Below are positions 45,746-59,112 of a stretch of 64,000 nt of DNA, piece by piece. The DNA comes from Nephromyces sp. MM_2019 (lineage: Eukaryota > Apicomplexa > Aconoidasida > Nephromycida): contig JADHZB010001593.1 in assembly GCA_015657535.1 (NCBI GenBank), forward strand, positions 1 through 64,000, in the 5' to 3' direction. Position 1 is the stretch's first letter. The number at the start of each line of letters is the position of its first letter. The notes beneath the pieces were generated by a model. That model had not been told where the DNA came from, made no database searches, and saw only the letters and a program-made list of their open reading frames with translations. The translations under genes and the position numbers were made by a program.

Positions 45746-48700
45746 TTTCTTTCATGTAATTGAAAAGGATTTTTGCTGCTCGTCAAGATATTTGGTCAAT
45801 AAAGCCTACTATTCAAGCGAATGGTGAATCCCGTTTATGTACAGCAATAATAACATTAACAAATTGAGCAGTAATATGTCTAAGTGCTACTCGTGTTAGG
45901 AATACGATGTGAATTCAAAGGAAAAAGATATAAGGAGATTTACTAAGGTTCTTTTACGAAGTAAACCTAAGATAGAGTGGTGGCCATTACCTCAAAAAAT
46001 ATTCGAGACATGAGGACAACATGAAAAAGAAAATAGTTTTCCTCTTATGTTGGTTCCATACGCGATTTGCACCAAAAATACACACCCTATGCCCCATCAA
46101 AGCAACAACTTGTGCGCAACAAGTATGGTCGCGCTGTACCAATCTACCACTAGGTACGATATTTTTGCAAGAAAGGAAGAGAACTTGCTATGCTACCCAA
46201 ACTAATATATACCAAAGAATACATTCAATCGTAACAGAATTTTCAAAAGTTTTGTAGAATGATTAGGTATTGTCACAAAAGTTCGGATTGTCGGGACAGT
46301 GTACGGACAGCTAATGAATTTAGGGGATTCGAAGCTATTATTAGGCAATGAGCCAACCTTCGTCTTAAGGTGTCACGGAGCTAAGTGAATGAGCTCAAAA
46401 AATTTAATTCGGCTACATCTACTTTTGGTAGTTTTGTGGAGAGACGAGGCCCAGCTATGAACATACTATCTTGCGGTAAAATTTATATTCAGACTGGCGG
46501 GATACCCTGAAGTTATTCAGGAAAGTGAAGACTTCACATTTTTTTCTAAATATCTTGAGTGGGCAGGGCAAGCCGATGAGGGGGGTAAAGTTATCAACTT
46601 GGTGCTAGAATAACACTCTCAATGTGCCCACACTTCACTTTAGTATCCAAGTCACCAATAAAAGATATATCTTTTCGCATCGAGTATGTTCAAACTCGAA
46701 ATGCTACAGCTTCTACATTGTACAGGTGTGTAGGAAAAATACCTCTCATGTTTAAATTGCCACAATACCTGGAGGACCTAAGAGCTGCTTCGATTTTCCT
46801 AGTTGATAAAAATTACATGTTTCTGCATTATTTCCACCTTTGCAAAGCTGACATATTCCGTATGACACTTGAAAAGCCTTTCGGCTTCAATCGCCATGCA
46901 TAATGAACCATTCTGGCGAGGTTCTCCCCTGAATCTATCCTTGACAGTAAGATGGCTTACAGCGAAGGTGCTTTGGAGCTTATTGACATCCCCAAATCTT
47001 GTGGACTCCACTTCTATGCTGTTGCCTCTCATATGAAGATGTATTCATATTTACTTAAACACAAGGTGTCTGTAGTGCGGCTCTAAAGATTTCGAAGGTC
47101 AACAAACTTGGTCTAAGTTACTCGTAGACCTCCCAAAAGTGCTGGTCACAGGATGCTAAGATAATATCTTAAACGTTCAAATATCTCGCATCTTTCTTTT
47201 TTATTCACAATCGGGCTTCCACAGTAATTTTTTTTTAAATTTGCCGTGATTATTACGTTTTGGGTGCTGAGGGATCCGCATATAATTATTTTCGTGAAGT
47301 GCTGCCACAAATTGTGATGGGATGCGTCAGATTCTTCGCCTCGCCGGCCTTATAAAATGTATCCAAATAGCTGCAGGTCTTATTGCGACATGCATATAAT
47401 CAGTCAGGATAGGACCACGCAGAAGCTTCGGATAAGCGGCTTTTGCAAAAATGTAGTCTGAGCATCATGGGACCATAGATTATTCTATTGTATCGCAATT
47501 TTAGCATAATGTCGCTTTTCTCTGTGCAGGGAGCTTCATACCGCATGATTAATCCCCAACTTAGCTGTCGCGCTGGTTTAAGGATATATAAAGAATAAAA
47601 GCACATATTGAAAGATAAGTTTACGAGCGTACACTTTCCAGGCGTCAGCTGATCGCGAGAATGACGCGTTCTATACGCTAAGGGCGGACGAGCTCATTCT
47701 CTTCTTCAAGAGCAACCCATAAACCAGTATCACAAATTTATGTAAAATATGTTGTGAAATCATGAGGTACCACTTGCTCAAGGTAGCACAATGTAGGCAA
47801 CTCGAAGCCGGATTATTGCTTTGCAGAAAAAAATTGCTGCATTACTTGCCTTGAAGAGCGATGATATTGTGTATTTTTACACGCAAAGATCAATAGACTT
47901 TTTTCTTATGGCTACCATCACAAAGATGGGTTATAAAAGCACAGTATAGGTCGATGCTCATACGAAGTTAGGCTTAAGAATACACTTTCTACGAGGTTGT
48001 AGTTGACCGTATTCTGGGAGTACCTTATATCGCTAAAAGTGTCAAGGAAGGCAGGTGCTGCTCATAGCAGGAATGCGATCTCGTTATCTCGTTCTTGCCG
48101 CCCCTTCCCCAGGCTTAGCCCAGTCCGAAAGGTGGCGTTCCGTCCGAATCTTCTTGTTAATTTGAATTTGTCAAGCACGACACAGCTAGGCAACGTTTAA
48201 TTGAGTCGAAATTTTGCGCATGATGCTTCCCATAGATAATGGATATCTGGCTGTGCAACGCACTTTTGTGGTAAATTGGAGAAATTCTTTTTTTACTATT
48301 GCGAAAAATAATCCATTGTCATGAAAGACAGTTATATCTTGCTACGATTATGTCTAGGTAGACTACGGCACCCGCTACAAAAATATAGTGTCCCAACTAT
48401 GCTTTGATATCTCTTTTAATCATGCTTAAGATTTTTCTTTGATGCTGCATATCCGTTTCAGAAAAAGTATATAAGCAGCGAATTATTTAGAAAGCATGTA
48501 TTCCGACTTAGCGGTACTAAAAATATTTGAAGTCATTTTTACGCCTATTTGATAAACGCATGCAGAGCGAAACAACCCTCCCTGTCAAAGAAATGGCTAA
48601 AACTTTAACAAACGAGCACACTCCTTCAAAAGCATTTTTTAGAATAGCATGGAGATTATAATGGTGAGAGCTTTAAGATTACTACTCTATTGTACAATCG

Positions 48701-50017
48701 TAACAGTGGCACACACTAGTGCGAGCGTTCGAGATTACTCGTTTCTGAAGCCTGCAGAAGTCGAAATTTTGAAGCACTCTCCCAGGCGAAAGTGATTAAG
48801 TTTTCCAGTAATCTCTGCGCAACCAGGCTTCTTGCTGCGCTACAAAAAAAATTTCAAGAGAAATACAATCATTTCATTAAAATTCAGGACTTTGCCCTAG
48901 TCAGAACCACTCCAGGAATTCTGCAGCCGCTGTGCGTGTACCATAAGCGTACCATTTCGCCTGCAGCACATAAAGCTAACAAATTTAAAAACAGGGTACG
49001 AAGTATTTGTGCTCGTCCTACTGAGAATTATTGATATTATAGTGTTATATTTCAAGCGTGTCAGTCTTATTAAACAAAGCTGTCATAGTATTCGAGGACT
49101 TCGTATTTCATTAGGGTCCACTGTTACTGAGTCCACTTGATTGTTATCTCCAACCCAACCGCTACCGTGATTGCTTGGCCTCCGCGCAAGTTAAGATAAA
49201 TTTAGGCACGGCGATATGACCGGAGTTATGAGGAGACCATTCAGTAGATATGCCTTCTGAATGCACGAGTTCTGCCCTCGGTCGGTCGCTAGAGCACTAC
49301 TATGAACGAGCCACGCCGCGCGTGTACTTCGGGCCGCCAAGTTAGTACCATCAATAAAGAGTCGGAGGCTACTTTGTTTTCCAATTCAAGAAGGACCTCC
49401 TGGGTATTCTTGTGCACCGGGCAGGTAGCGCTATTCACGTGTGTGCGAGATGCAGCACAGCTGCAGCGTATCGCTACCACCGCATACACCATTGAGTAGA
49501 AGACAGGATGGAGGTCAACTCGCATTCAAGCAGCGCCCGCAACTTCTATCATTTACTGTGTTATGAAAACTTCTTCTATGCAAGAGATACAATCTCAGCA
49601 TGTAAGATAGTTTCGTAATGCGACGCTGATATCCTTTGCGCCAGACTCACCCCCTTCTTCCTCTTCCAGGTATGTGCTGCCCAGTAATTATGGCATGATG
49701 AATATCACGTTTAGTTAGCGCTTTTATGAGCCTCCCGAAGTGTTCTTGGTATGTTTATGGTGTAGCCAGCGTAAAGCGCAAGTGGTGAGCTTGTGGGACC
49801 TCCTATCACCGCCAAAATCACATACCTTCTCTTGGACACTTTACGTTTCATCTTCTTATGCCAGTTTTTTGCCTTTCTTGTGCTACGTTAGCACTTATTT
49901 GTGCATATTTAAGTTTTGTGTATTGTGGTCTGCCTTTTTTAGCTACATAACGCTAATAGGGGAAGTTTTCTTTCCTTTCAGGTTGCTGCCTATCATCTGT
50001 ACTTCCTCGTCGCCATA
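45746..50017. other. No firm gene; probable RPSA 5' untranslated exon near the right end
   Basis: Two minus-strand frames with protein-like composition start with real ATGs: 47032-46799 (77 codons) and 49525-49289 (78 codons, GC-richer, containing CPVHKNTQEVLLELENKV). Neither shows a known motif. A pyrimidine tract with AG at about 49980, 37 bases before the RPSA ATG, suggests a 5' untranslated intron for that gene. Confidence 0.4.
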
Positions 50018-52386
50018 ATGAGCCGTCAGCCAGCAGGTCAGCATTCTTCAAAGCAGAATGCTCAGGCCAAGCTTCCCCCACCAGTGCCTGGCTCCCGTGA
50101 CGATGCCATCGCTCGTATGGTCCTATGCCAGGTAATTTTATCTGCTGATTACAATAGAAAAAGGACAACTTGAAGGGTTTGTTTTGTACCGAGAGGGCAT
50201 AACTACATGAGAGTGGATTATGTTTGTGGTATCCGTAGTCTCCAACCTGGCTGCTTTGTGTTACTAGTGTGCCTTGTGTATGCTCATATTTGCCCCTCAG
50301 GTTTTTGTGTGTGTGCTTTAATCTTTTCTGGCGCTTTGTTGCCTATAAAATTTGAGGTAGGGGATTTTTTGTACGTTTCGTAAGCCCCTTCAGCTTTTCC
50401 TTAATTATTCTCCCCGTGACACCAGAATTGATACAGGTCTGCTGCTATCCATTTTGAGGCATACGTGCCCCCAAGCAATAGCCGATAGCATACTAGAATA
50501 TCTAATTAGGGTTTATACCGATAGGAGGCAAAGATTTCACGACATCAGTGCATCATGAATTTAAGCTGTATTTTTAGGTTGAATTTTATTATCTTTCGAA
50601 AGACTATCCCTTGGTGATTTGTTTTTGGTGGCTTCTGGGGAAATATAAACGGCGTCATCTTGTTGCATTAATTTTTTACTCGTTAGCTTCCCATGACCTT
50701 TCGGTAATCAGTTAATCTTTGCTGCATCCTTTCAGCGTATGCGCACTTGTGGTTCAGAGTGAGCTAGACCTACTATGGTAGCTTTTTGTTTGATATCTTC
50801 GATAGTTCTGTACTTTGTATAAACTTGGCAGGGTATGAAAAAGTTCTTGTTTATAACCGTGTTCATGCCTTAGCATTTTGAAATTAGCCTATGTATCTTT
50901 ACCTTTATTAATGAGTTGTTATTGTTTGTCCTATGCCAGACGCATATCTGCTCTTCCTTCGTTGAGCACAAGATGCTGCACTACTTGTACAAGCACAAGG
51001 AGGATAACAAATACTTTATCAACTTGAATAAGACTTGGGAAAAACTGCTGGTAGCCGCGCGTATCATTGCTGCAGTCGATAACCCAGCCGATATAATGGT
51101 TGTGTCTGGTCGAGCTTATGGATCTAGGGCTATTCTTAAATTTGCCCAATATGTGGGAGCTTATACATGTGCAAACAGATGGGTGCCTGGGATGTTGAGT
51201 AACCAAATTACTCAGCAGTTTATGGAGCCTAGATTGCTTATCGTGACAGATCCAAGGACTGACGCACAGGCTGTTAGTGAGTCCGCCTACGCCTGTATTC
51301 CCGTAATTGCATTATGCAATGCAGATAACCCGATGCAGTACATTGATGTTGCCATTCCTTGCAATAATGTGGTAAGTGATGCATTGCAGGTTGTGCTGTC
51401 TTGTGTTATGGGCTAGACACAGGAAGCCCATAATTTTGAAGCTTTGTTCTATTGGACGATGTGGAAATGTTTGCAATATGCTGTTCGAATTTACCGTTAA
51501 TACATGTTTCATACTTGATTAAATTTTTTTAAAATTATTGTCTCCATTGCTTATTATTCATATATAGGGCTCAGACTCCATTGCGTTGATGTATTGGCTT
51601 TTGGCCAGGGAGGTTCTCTATTTGAGAGGAACTATACCCAGGTAATTAACATTGAAAAGCATTATAATTCATAAGCTTTACATAAAATGATTTACGCATT
51701 AGCTTAAAATCTTAATTCTGGTGTCTTTTTTTTATGCCACATTTTTGCTTTTCCTTAATAGGACAGTTGATATGATGCCCTAATAAGCTACCCTTACGCT
51801 GTTCACCTGATGAAATAGTACATTGTCTAAATACATGCAAGCTTATGCTGTATTAAGTTGGGTGGAACATCAGTTTGTAGTTTCATATTTTATAGGCTTA
51901 TTTATGGATTAGCCTCAAAATGGGTGCTCCCCTTTTTTTATATAACATGAGATGAGACAATGCTTGGTTGCTGGCATTTTGTTTATATTCTTCATTGGCT
52001 TGCTTATAGCATTTGATAGTGACTTTCATTATGGGATTTATTTGAATGTGATGTGCGTGACATGACGTTTTCTTTTCTGACCCTAACTTTTTAATCTTCT
52101 ACGGCGAATGCTTTATTGCAAGTAATTCAGTTTGTTTGTAATATATGTTTACGTTTGCAGGGGAAAAGAATGGGATGTCCTGGTTGATATGTTTATGTGG
52201 AAGGAGCCGGAAATGGTCCAGCAAAAGATTGAGGAAGAAAAGGTTGCTGCACCGCCAGCCCCTCATGTTGAAATTGAATTACCAGCACAGGGTGATTGGG
52301 CAAAGGCGCAAGCCAATATAGAATGGCCTGAAGTTGCGGCAGGAGGGGAAGACTGGGGTGGATTTGGTGATAGTACCAAGTGGTAA
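50018..52386 (+). CDS. RPSA: 40S ribosomal protein SA (uS2 family), four exons
   Basis: Exons 50018-50131, 50940-51371, 51568-51641 and 52161-52386 have GT-AG introns and phases 0, 0 and 2, and encode 281 residues, the normal family length. The protein is a structural component of the small ribosomal subunit head/body interface and is needed for 40S maturation. Family signatures are YLYKHKEDNKYFINLNKTWE, ARIIAAVDNPADIMVVSGRA, FMEPRLLIVTDPRTDAQAV, IPVIALCNADNPMQYIDVAI, PCNN, then SIALMYWLLAREVLYLRGTI. The acidic C-terminus ends in repeated D/E-W motifs (GEDWGGFGDSTKW) typical of eukaryotic SA. The N-terminus (MSRQPAGQHSSKQNAQAKLP) is longer and more polar than in animals. Introns are free of TG minisatellites, unlike those of the other large genes here. 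Confidence 0.95.
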
Positions 52387-52846
52387 CTTCTATTACCTAT
52401 CGTACTTGTCAAGATCGTCGGTGAAATAACTCGAGTAACTAAGTATTTTACTTTGGTGTCCCTTTTTGTTTGCATAGTATGCCACTAACTTTGAGGCAGT
52501 CTTGTTACTGTCGTAATAGCTATTCTGACTGTTCTGCAGATATTGGAACTTGTTACAATTAACGGAATTTTGAGGACACTTCTTTTGAATTTATGATTTC
52601 TCTCGGACAAGTTTAATTCTAAGAATAACTTTTGCATTCTAAAAATTACACGTATATTCTAGGCTTTTGGATAAAGGCATGCACTGATTGCGGAATGTCA
52701 TTCTTGAATAACATTAGTACACTATTTTACTTTGTGGAGGTTAAAATCAAGGTGTTCTGCGGTGAAGTTCTATTTATTTTCTTTTGCATTTAGATATTAG
52801 GCTGCTTCTTTGCATAATCCTTTTTATTGAATGATTGATGATTTCA
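52387..52846. other. Convergent intergenic gap
   Basis: 460 AT-rich bases lie between the RPSA stop and the stop of the minus-strand hypothetical gene; they presumably hold both 3' untranslated regions. No other structure was seen. Confidence 0.5.
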
Positions 52847-53389
52847 TCATGGGCAACTTGTGCGTGCTTCCTCAGTCCACATTATTGGCATTTCTTGTGT
52901 ATTCTGGCGATGGGCCCCCGTTGCAGATGTTAGGGTACACTCCTTCTCGATCTGCTCTTTGGTTAAATCATACACTCCCATGGTTAGCGAGTCGTCTCGC
53001 ATTTCGATAGCGCCGGAAATTTCTGCGTGTAAGCATTGCTGCGAAGCAGAAGCCTGTTTAATGTGGTACACATTTTGACACAGCAATAGTTTTCTATTTG
53101 ACTCGTATTTCTGCGATGTGTTGCTTTATCTCATTTTTATTTTACGGAAAAGGACTGAAAATATATTGCGTCAGTTTGCTGCTTTTGAGAAATTCTGCCT
53201 ATCTGCTTGGGATTGTTTTATTTTAGTTTCACTCAAGCGAATACGATTATGATAAACACATCTCCCATTGAGTACTACTATTTTGCTAACCTTCGCATCA
53301 TTTCCGCCAGCGATATGAATCTCCTTATGGATGTCTCCGATAAATAGGATGCATCTGATAGCGAAAAAAAGTTCCACCACATTGAACAT
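52847..53389 (-). CDS. Hypothetical small protein, two exons
   Basis: Not recognised. Exon 53389-53291 begins at an ATG and reads MFNVVELFFAIRCILFIGDI then HKEIHIAGGNDAK. A GT-AG intron (53290-53054) joins it in phase 0 to exon 53053-52847, which contains QQCLHAEISGAIEMRDDSLT and YDLTKEQIEKE and ends in TGA. The total is 101 residues. The second exon is charged, GC-richer than its flanks and clearly protein-like; the first is less certain and its hydrophobic start could equally be part of a longer upstream gene. It is convergent with RPSA. Confidence 0.4.
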
Positions 53390-54895
53390 GACGCGTAGTT
53401 TCCAGGTTATATACCTAATAGTTGGTGTTGCAGCATTCAGCTCATGCGAATTAGGTTAGAATAGGCCTTAAACTACTCGTCTGTTGGAGGTGGTTTAATA
53501 AAGTAACGTATTTAGAAAAAATGTATTGGCCGTGTGCATATCCCTTATTGCGAATAAGTCTGACTCTACACACCGGTAACCTTCCAGGTTTTACTGCGTT
53601 CTCATAATATGCAGAATGCAGTGCTCTGCTCTAAGGGCCGGCTTTACGCATACAAATGATGCTATTGTTCAAGCATGTACTGTGTTCTGCACGCTTGAAG
53701 CTATCAATAGTACCTGAACCCCTTCCCTGGAGGGCTCCACAGATATAAGGACACAGCGTCATCTCTGTGATTTATCACCTCCGTGAAGTTTCGATGATTC
53801 CTCTTCGTGAACCTGCGCGGACATTATTTGTTAGGCATTCTATAGAATTCTCCAAACACCGTACTTGCGAGCTTAAGAGACAACCAGATTGCGCACGCTA
53901 CTCATATTTGTGCTGACACGGTTGAGTCCGCTCGTTTCTTCATTAAGAGTTCCGTCGTAGTTATTTAGTTCACCATGAAAATAAGCACTCTAGCTATTGC
54001 CCCCCATTCGTTTCTTATAATTTTCGTGGAGTGCTAATGCTGAGCTGTGTGCTAAGTCATCACGTACGTTATCTGCTTGGGTCTTGTGGACGCGGTCTTT
54101 GCAAATTCTAGTTGGAGGAACACGTGGTACAGAATTGCTGCGGGGTAATTCTAGTTTCGGTTTTTGATACGCAGTCAACATGGTGTTTGGTCTTTGCCAA
54201 AAGTATTATCCGCTTATTGCTGATGGAGGTTTAAGCAGCTTGCTAGTAATTTGCATGCTGGAACCGCGTTAGCCGCAAAAGTGTTAACATTCTAACTGCT
54301 CTTTTAAGAAGATGGCTATTGAGGTTCTAAATATAGGGCGTTATGCTGAAAAAGTTCACTTCGTGATAAAATTTTGGTTTAAGGCTTTTGTGCGCGTATA
54401 GTGTAGGTGATTATATTGGCAGCTTCGCTAATTACCTGTCGTAATTAATAAGGCAGCGGTGCTTGTCTTTTAATACGAGCTCTAGCTGTAAGTCGTGCAC
54501 ATCGTTATAGGAGAACATAGGGCTCCATATGCTGGCTCCTGAATTCTGCTTGTTTGTCAATGATGCAATAACCTGCAGACAATGAGTTTTTGGGTTATGT
54601 ATTTCGGCTGGCCATTAAAGTGGATATGATGGAAGGTATCACTGAGGTGGTGTCTGGTTTTGGCCCTAAAGAGCTGAAGGTTTCCTAGTTCTGTGATTGA
54701 AACGAGATAAGCTGTTAGCTAAACTCGGTTAGGTTTGGGCTATGTTATATTCATCTATCCACTTTTGTGCTTATTTTAATATAGATATCAGTGGAAACGT
54801 TCGTGCGTGGAGTGTAGTCGGGCGGAGGCGATATTAGTCGCCGGCATCCCAACTACTGTGATGCCTCATTCCTATGGCTGACGCAGTCATGGGGA

Positions 54896-55264
54896 TTAAT
54901 GAGAGATGAGACATTTCCCATTTTGCGTCGCATAGGTAGGTCGCACTTCTGCTCCATGTGAGTCTACGAAAAAGTGATTACTCACTGCCTTAAAATTGGC
55001 GATCCTCCATTCTGCCCGCTGCCGTTGCTTCTGTTCATTGCCCTTCGAAGGGTCTTTAGCAATTGACTGTCTGAAAGCTGGCGAGGTGAGTATAGGTGAT
55101 GCTGGATACCGCATGTGCCGCATCTCTTCCATGGTGTGTCGACCGACCGTCGAGGTGCTCCTTGGTGCTTGAACACCCCTTTGGGGGTACATGGAACTCG
55201 CTACTTCGTAGTAACTACTGAAATCAAAACCTTGTCCGGCGAGTCCTGAGACCGATAAATGCAT
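54896..55264 (-). CDS. Hypothetical protein or exon, 122 codons
   Basis: Not recognised. The frame opens with an ATG at 55264 and closes with a TGA at 54896. It is GC-richer than its surroundings and polar: MHLSVSGLAGQGFDFSSYYE, RSTSTVGRHTMEEMRHMRYP and QKQRQRAEWRIANFKAVSNH. There is no leader or membrane segment. An acceptor about 17 bases upstream of the ATG would let it be an internal or last exon. Coding character is suggested by composition only. Confidence 0.4.
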   Translation of the reverse strand: MHLSVSGLAGQGFDFSSYYEVASSMYPQRGVQAPRSTSTVGRHTMEEMRHMRYPASPILTSPAFRQSIAKDPSKGNEQKQRQRAEWRIANFKAVSNHFFVDSHGAEVRPTYATQNGKCLISH

Positions 55265-55809
55265 GGCTGCCTTATGTACTTCTAAATTACACTAGCAGCA
55301 GCTAAAGGAATTCGAGCTACAACAAGAATTTTCTAGGCGAGTGGAAAACCGATGAAAGTTGCTGAGTTTTCCCCTCTCTTTTGGGCATCGCTAAAGCTAA
55401 AGAGAAATTGCATCCTAACGGTTGGAGATCCCACATCAGGGAGTTAAGTTAATTTCACATCATGCGCCGAACGACACCATAAATAAAACTTTGGGAACTG
55501 AATTTATTATTAGCATTATTTTTGAGGTAAGACGCGGTTTTTTCAAGCATTAATTATGCAGTATTTACTATGTACATCTCAAGGCACAAGCAACATCTGG
55601 ATGTACTTCTAAAAGTGCTGAAAACCAGTTTTTGCGCTGTTTCTTCGGGGATATCCTAAGGATATGCAACTTTTAACTTGCTTTCAAGTCACTAAAGTGG
55701 CCGCTACAATAAAAAAAATTTTCTGTGGCTACATACAAGTTCGTGATGATTTTTCTCGTGAACAAAATGCGAATATGCATCTACTTCCTGCTTACTGTCG
55801 GATGCCCCA

Positions 55810-56150
55810 CTATATCCCAAGAAACAAAAAAATATTACGCACGGCTAATTTCACGCGATATTTTCGACGGAATTGAATGTCTGAAATCTTACGGTCGTCC
55901 TTCCAGCTAGAGGGGGAACGTCTACCACTTTGCGAAACTTTTTCGGGCAGACCTAACTTCTTCTCTGTCCTTGTGGGCTGTAATGCTACATGCCTCCATG
56001 GCAATGCGTTTCGATGAATAGTAGCCTCATGGAATTTCTTTACGATACAAGGGTCACTTTTTTTACTTCCGTCACTGGCAGCACGAGTATTGCTATGGCA
56101 TAGCAACCCTTCGTTTGACCGAGATCCTTCCAAGGAGTTGCCTGCATATA
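55810..56150 (-). CDS. Possible internal exon, basic and polar
   Basis: Not recognised. No ATG begins this frame; instead a TATATGCAG acceptor near 56150 precedes it, so if real it is an internal or terminal exon. The reading includes SRSNEGLLCHSNTRAASDGS, HEATIHRNALPWRHVALQPT and EKVSQSGRRSPSSWKDDRK, a Ser/Arg/Lys-rich hydrophilic segment. The last part (VRNIFLFLGI) looks non-coding, so the exon probably ends earlier, near 55880. Confidence 0.28.
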
Positions 56151-57380
56151 AAATTTTGCCAGTGATATTCGCTTCTCAAAGGTTTCCAAGCTTTTTATTT
56201 GTGTGGTCATTAAAATGATATTAGCTAGTAATGTTGACACCGTCTTATTAAATTGATTTTTATATCTTATGATACGTCTTTTTTTATGGCGTAGAAGCAC
56301 TGCAGAGTACTGAAAAACATATTGAGTGAAGTCGAGCTCATAGCCGCTAAATGGTGATAGATGCGATAGAAGGAAACTTTTTCTTTATAGATAAAGTGTA
56401 GGAAATACTTTTACCATTAATTTAATAGGCTTAACTCTCGCTAAGCAGTTCTATGAAGTCATTTAGTGCTTAAGCTTTGGAACCAGCACCCTTGGGTTGT
56501 TTATCAGTAGCTTTCAGACTACTTTTAACACGTTTAGGTCGCCATTAAGCAGGCAACAATATTTTTCCGCATGTGGAAATATCGCAGATGTCTACAAGAA
56601 GAGGTTACTAAAGTACCTAAAAAATTGTTCAGCCTCACTTAAAATAACTTCCGATAGTAAATTTTAATCCCTGCCAGCCAAGTTGAAATCTATTCCACAA
56701 AAACCATACGCGTACGGCTACCCCTCGGCGCAACCTAGCCTCACATAGTGGCGCGCTACGGTTTTCCAGATACGCATTTTATACTTGCCACAACATCACC
56801 AGCTACTCAACATTCCACCGTTGTCATGACTTTCAAAGCGCGTCACAAAATCTTCTATCAGCAGCAGGATTGGTAAGTAACTTACACCCAAAGTGATTTT
56901 GCTGATAGGATAGCAATTAGTTAGATAATTTGGGAGTACTATGCTAATATTTTAGTTCATGAATTAAATAAACAAGGTAGAGCATCCAGTAAAGCAGAAA
57001 CATTTTTCGCAAATATCATTCTATTTTCGTGTGGTAAAAACAACTATGCCGCCCACATCCAAAGTAAAAGCAAGGCGCCTGGGCGTGAAATCCTTGCCTT
57101 TGCTCTATCTTATAATATCTGACTCTACCAGCACATTTCCACCACTTTTTTCCACAGACGTAACAACCTTAGTTTCATATTTGATTGGGTATTGTGTATG
57201 CTACAGACAATACTCTGCTACCAGGATGATTACTTTAAAGCTTGACAAGAGGCGAACTTTGATGAATGCTTATGAAGTATAAAAAAAGGAATAATCGGAA
57301 TCTATCGGAGTTTGCTACTGCTATGGTAGTGATGGCGCCCTCAAACTTCCTTTTCCCAGCTTACGCCCCGCTCTTTCGAG

Positions 57381-59060
57381 CTAGTTAGTAACTGCAGTCA
57401 TCCAGTGATGATAACTCATTTTACAGTACGAAGCAGAGGAGTTACGCGGCCCCTTGTATGGTTACGTAAAACCTCACATTTAGGACCGAATGAAAATTAG
57501 TTTCTTGAAGCAAAAACCCAAGTACCTGAACTTTCATTTGCTTCATTCCAGGGAGCTTGCGCTTGGCTGTCTTGGAGATTGTACTGTGAAGTATTTGCAT
57601 ACACAATGTAATTATATTTACTGGTGTACGTATTAAGTGAAAGATACATACTTTAATCTCCATTTTTGCATAACTTTGATCGAATGCATTCTACGTACTT
57701 ATTTTCGCAATCCCTCAATTTGTCAGCGTTATTAACTAGAATCTACCCATGCTCTACTCTTGTTCAACCGAAAATATTTTAGGCTGTTCGGGGCAAAAGT
57801 GAATTTACCTGTATAGACTTTAACTCCTCTAGTCGCCCGTACAAATCTTTTTGAAAATCTGAAAAAAATCACCGCTCATATTCAAAAAATTGCAAGCATC
57901 AGCTTCAGGGGATGAAGCCTGCCCCAGAAGCGGGGTAAAGTGTGCGATATACCACCTATCAGTAGTTGAAATGGAGTGGATATTCGAGTAGTAGCATACA
58001 CTATTCTGAATAATCCTGGGTGATTTTAACAGTAAACTGAAAGTGAAACGTATGGCGGAAGGATTTTATCGTTTGATAAAAGGTGCAAAGAAATTCAGAG
58101 TTGATTTTAAATCACCTTTCCATTCAGTCTTGAGCTGATCCTGTTCAAGCCTGAGCTTTTGTACCAGCACCGTTAATTCACGTATCTGCTGAAAAAGCAC
58201 CAAAAGAGAAACGTGCATGACCTTATCACAGTTTAATCAATAGAATACAATAAACTAAGTTCTACGCATGAGGGTGCATGATGTGCAGTATTGTTGCTCA
58301 GTGATCTTAAGGCAAATCCTGTACAAGACATCTTGAATATTGAAAATTTCGCTATCCCACCCTTTCCCCTTTAGTGGGAAGACTAGTACTTAAACTCCAA
58401 AATATTTACCTCACACTGGGAATTGGGGGGCTGGATGCTACTACTGCCAGTGGTGATGCTTCTTCCTAAATTACCGACTGGCAATTGCGCTTTAGCAGTC
58501 ACGCAATCTTTTTCAAAGTTATCCTCATCCGGGAGTACTGTGTGGCTATAATGCCTCATACTGTCACTACGAAGCATCGCTGTGCTGAGTGTGTTCTGAC
58601 AGGGATATCCTTGCATGCATTGATTTTTAATCGGGAGTAAAGCTTTTTTTACCGTGGATATAGGCCTGCAACCTGTAGTGTGCATAAGAGAAGTTACTGT
58701 AGAGGTTCCTCCTTGGTATGCGGCTGTCGCCACTTGTTTTTCCGCGCGAAGGTCAACTAGCTGAGTAGCCGTAATACTATTCGTCTTCCCAGCGTTGCAA
58801 AATGTGGTATTGGCTACCATTGTTTGCAGATTTGCTCCTGGAAGAGGACACGGGGTACCATTCATTTCTAGATACCGCTTCTCCATGGAGTAAAAAGAGC
58901 GACATGCAGGTAGTCTTCTTGGAATTGATTGTCCACCTTTTACTAACGATTTTTCTGCATCATCTTGGCTATATGGTGGGGGCATAGGGAGAGAGGGATA
59001 TAATGGACCCGGAATTCTACATATGGTTGAACGAGCAGGCTCGGTAGGAAATGAGTGCAT
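57381..59060 (-). CDS. Hypothetical protein with C-terminal coiled coil, five exons
   Basis: Not recognised. Exons 59060-58410, 58188-58116, 57858-57809, 57583-57526 and 57391-57381 join with GT-AG introns and matching phases (0, 1, 0, 1), giving 280 residues. The first exon is a long Ser/Thr/Pro/Gln-rich, probably disordered segment starting MHSFPTEPARSTICRIPGPL. The second and third add a short amphipathic helix: QIRELTVLVQKLRLEQDQLK, then TEWKDFQKDLYGRLEELKS. The last two give a polar tail (YNLQDSQAQAPWNEANESS) and a stop. The ATG at 59060 is the first in frame; an AG lies a few bases before it, so a 5' exon could exist. The starts of this gene and of the next plus-strand candidate are only 53 bases apart, head to head. 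Confidence 0.55.
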
Positions 59061-59112
59061 CTTGCTGATGAACAAAGTTTAAAATTAAGGACTGATACTC
59101 CGAGGAGACGCC

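Larger units (their letters stand above)
53390..57380. other. Region with two isolated minus-strand exon candidates
   Basis: Apart from the frames at 54896-55264 and 55810-56150 (listed separately), the DNA is AT-rich with no recognisable domain. CA/TG runs are absent. Candidate acceptors occur on the minus strand between the two frames, so they could belong to one gene. Confidence 0.4.
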
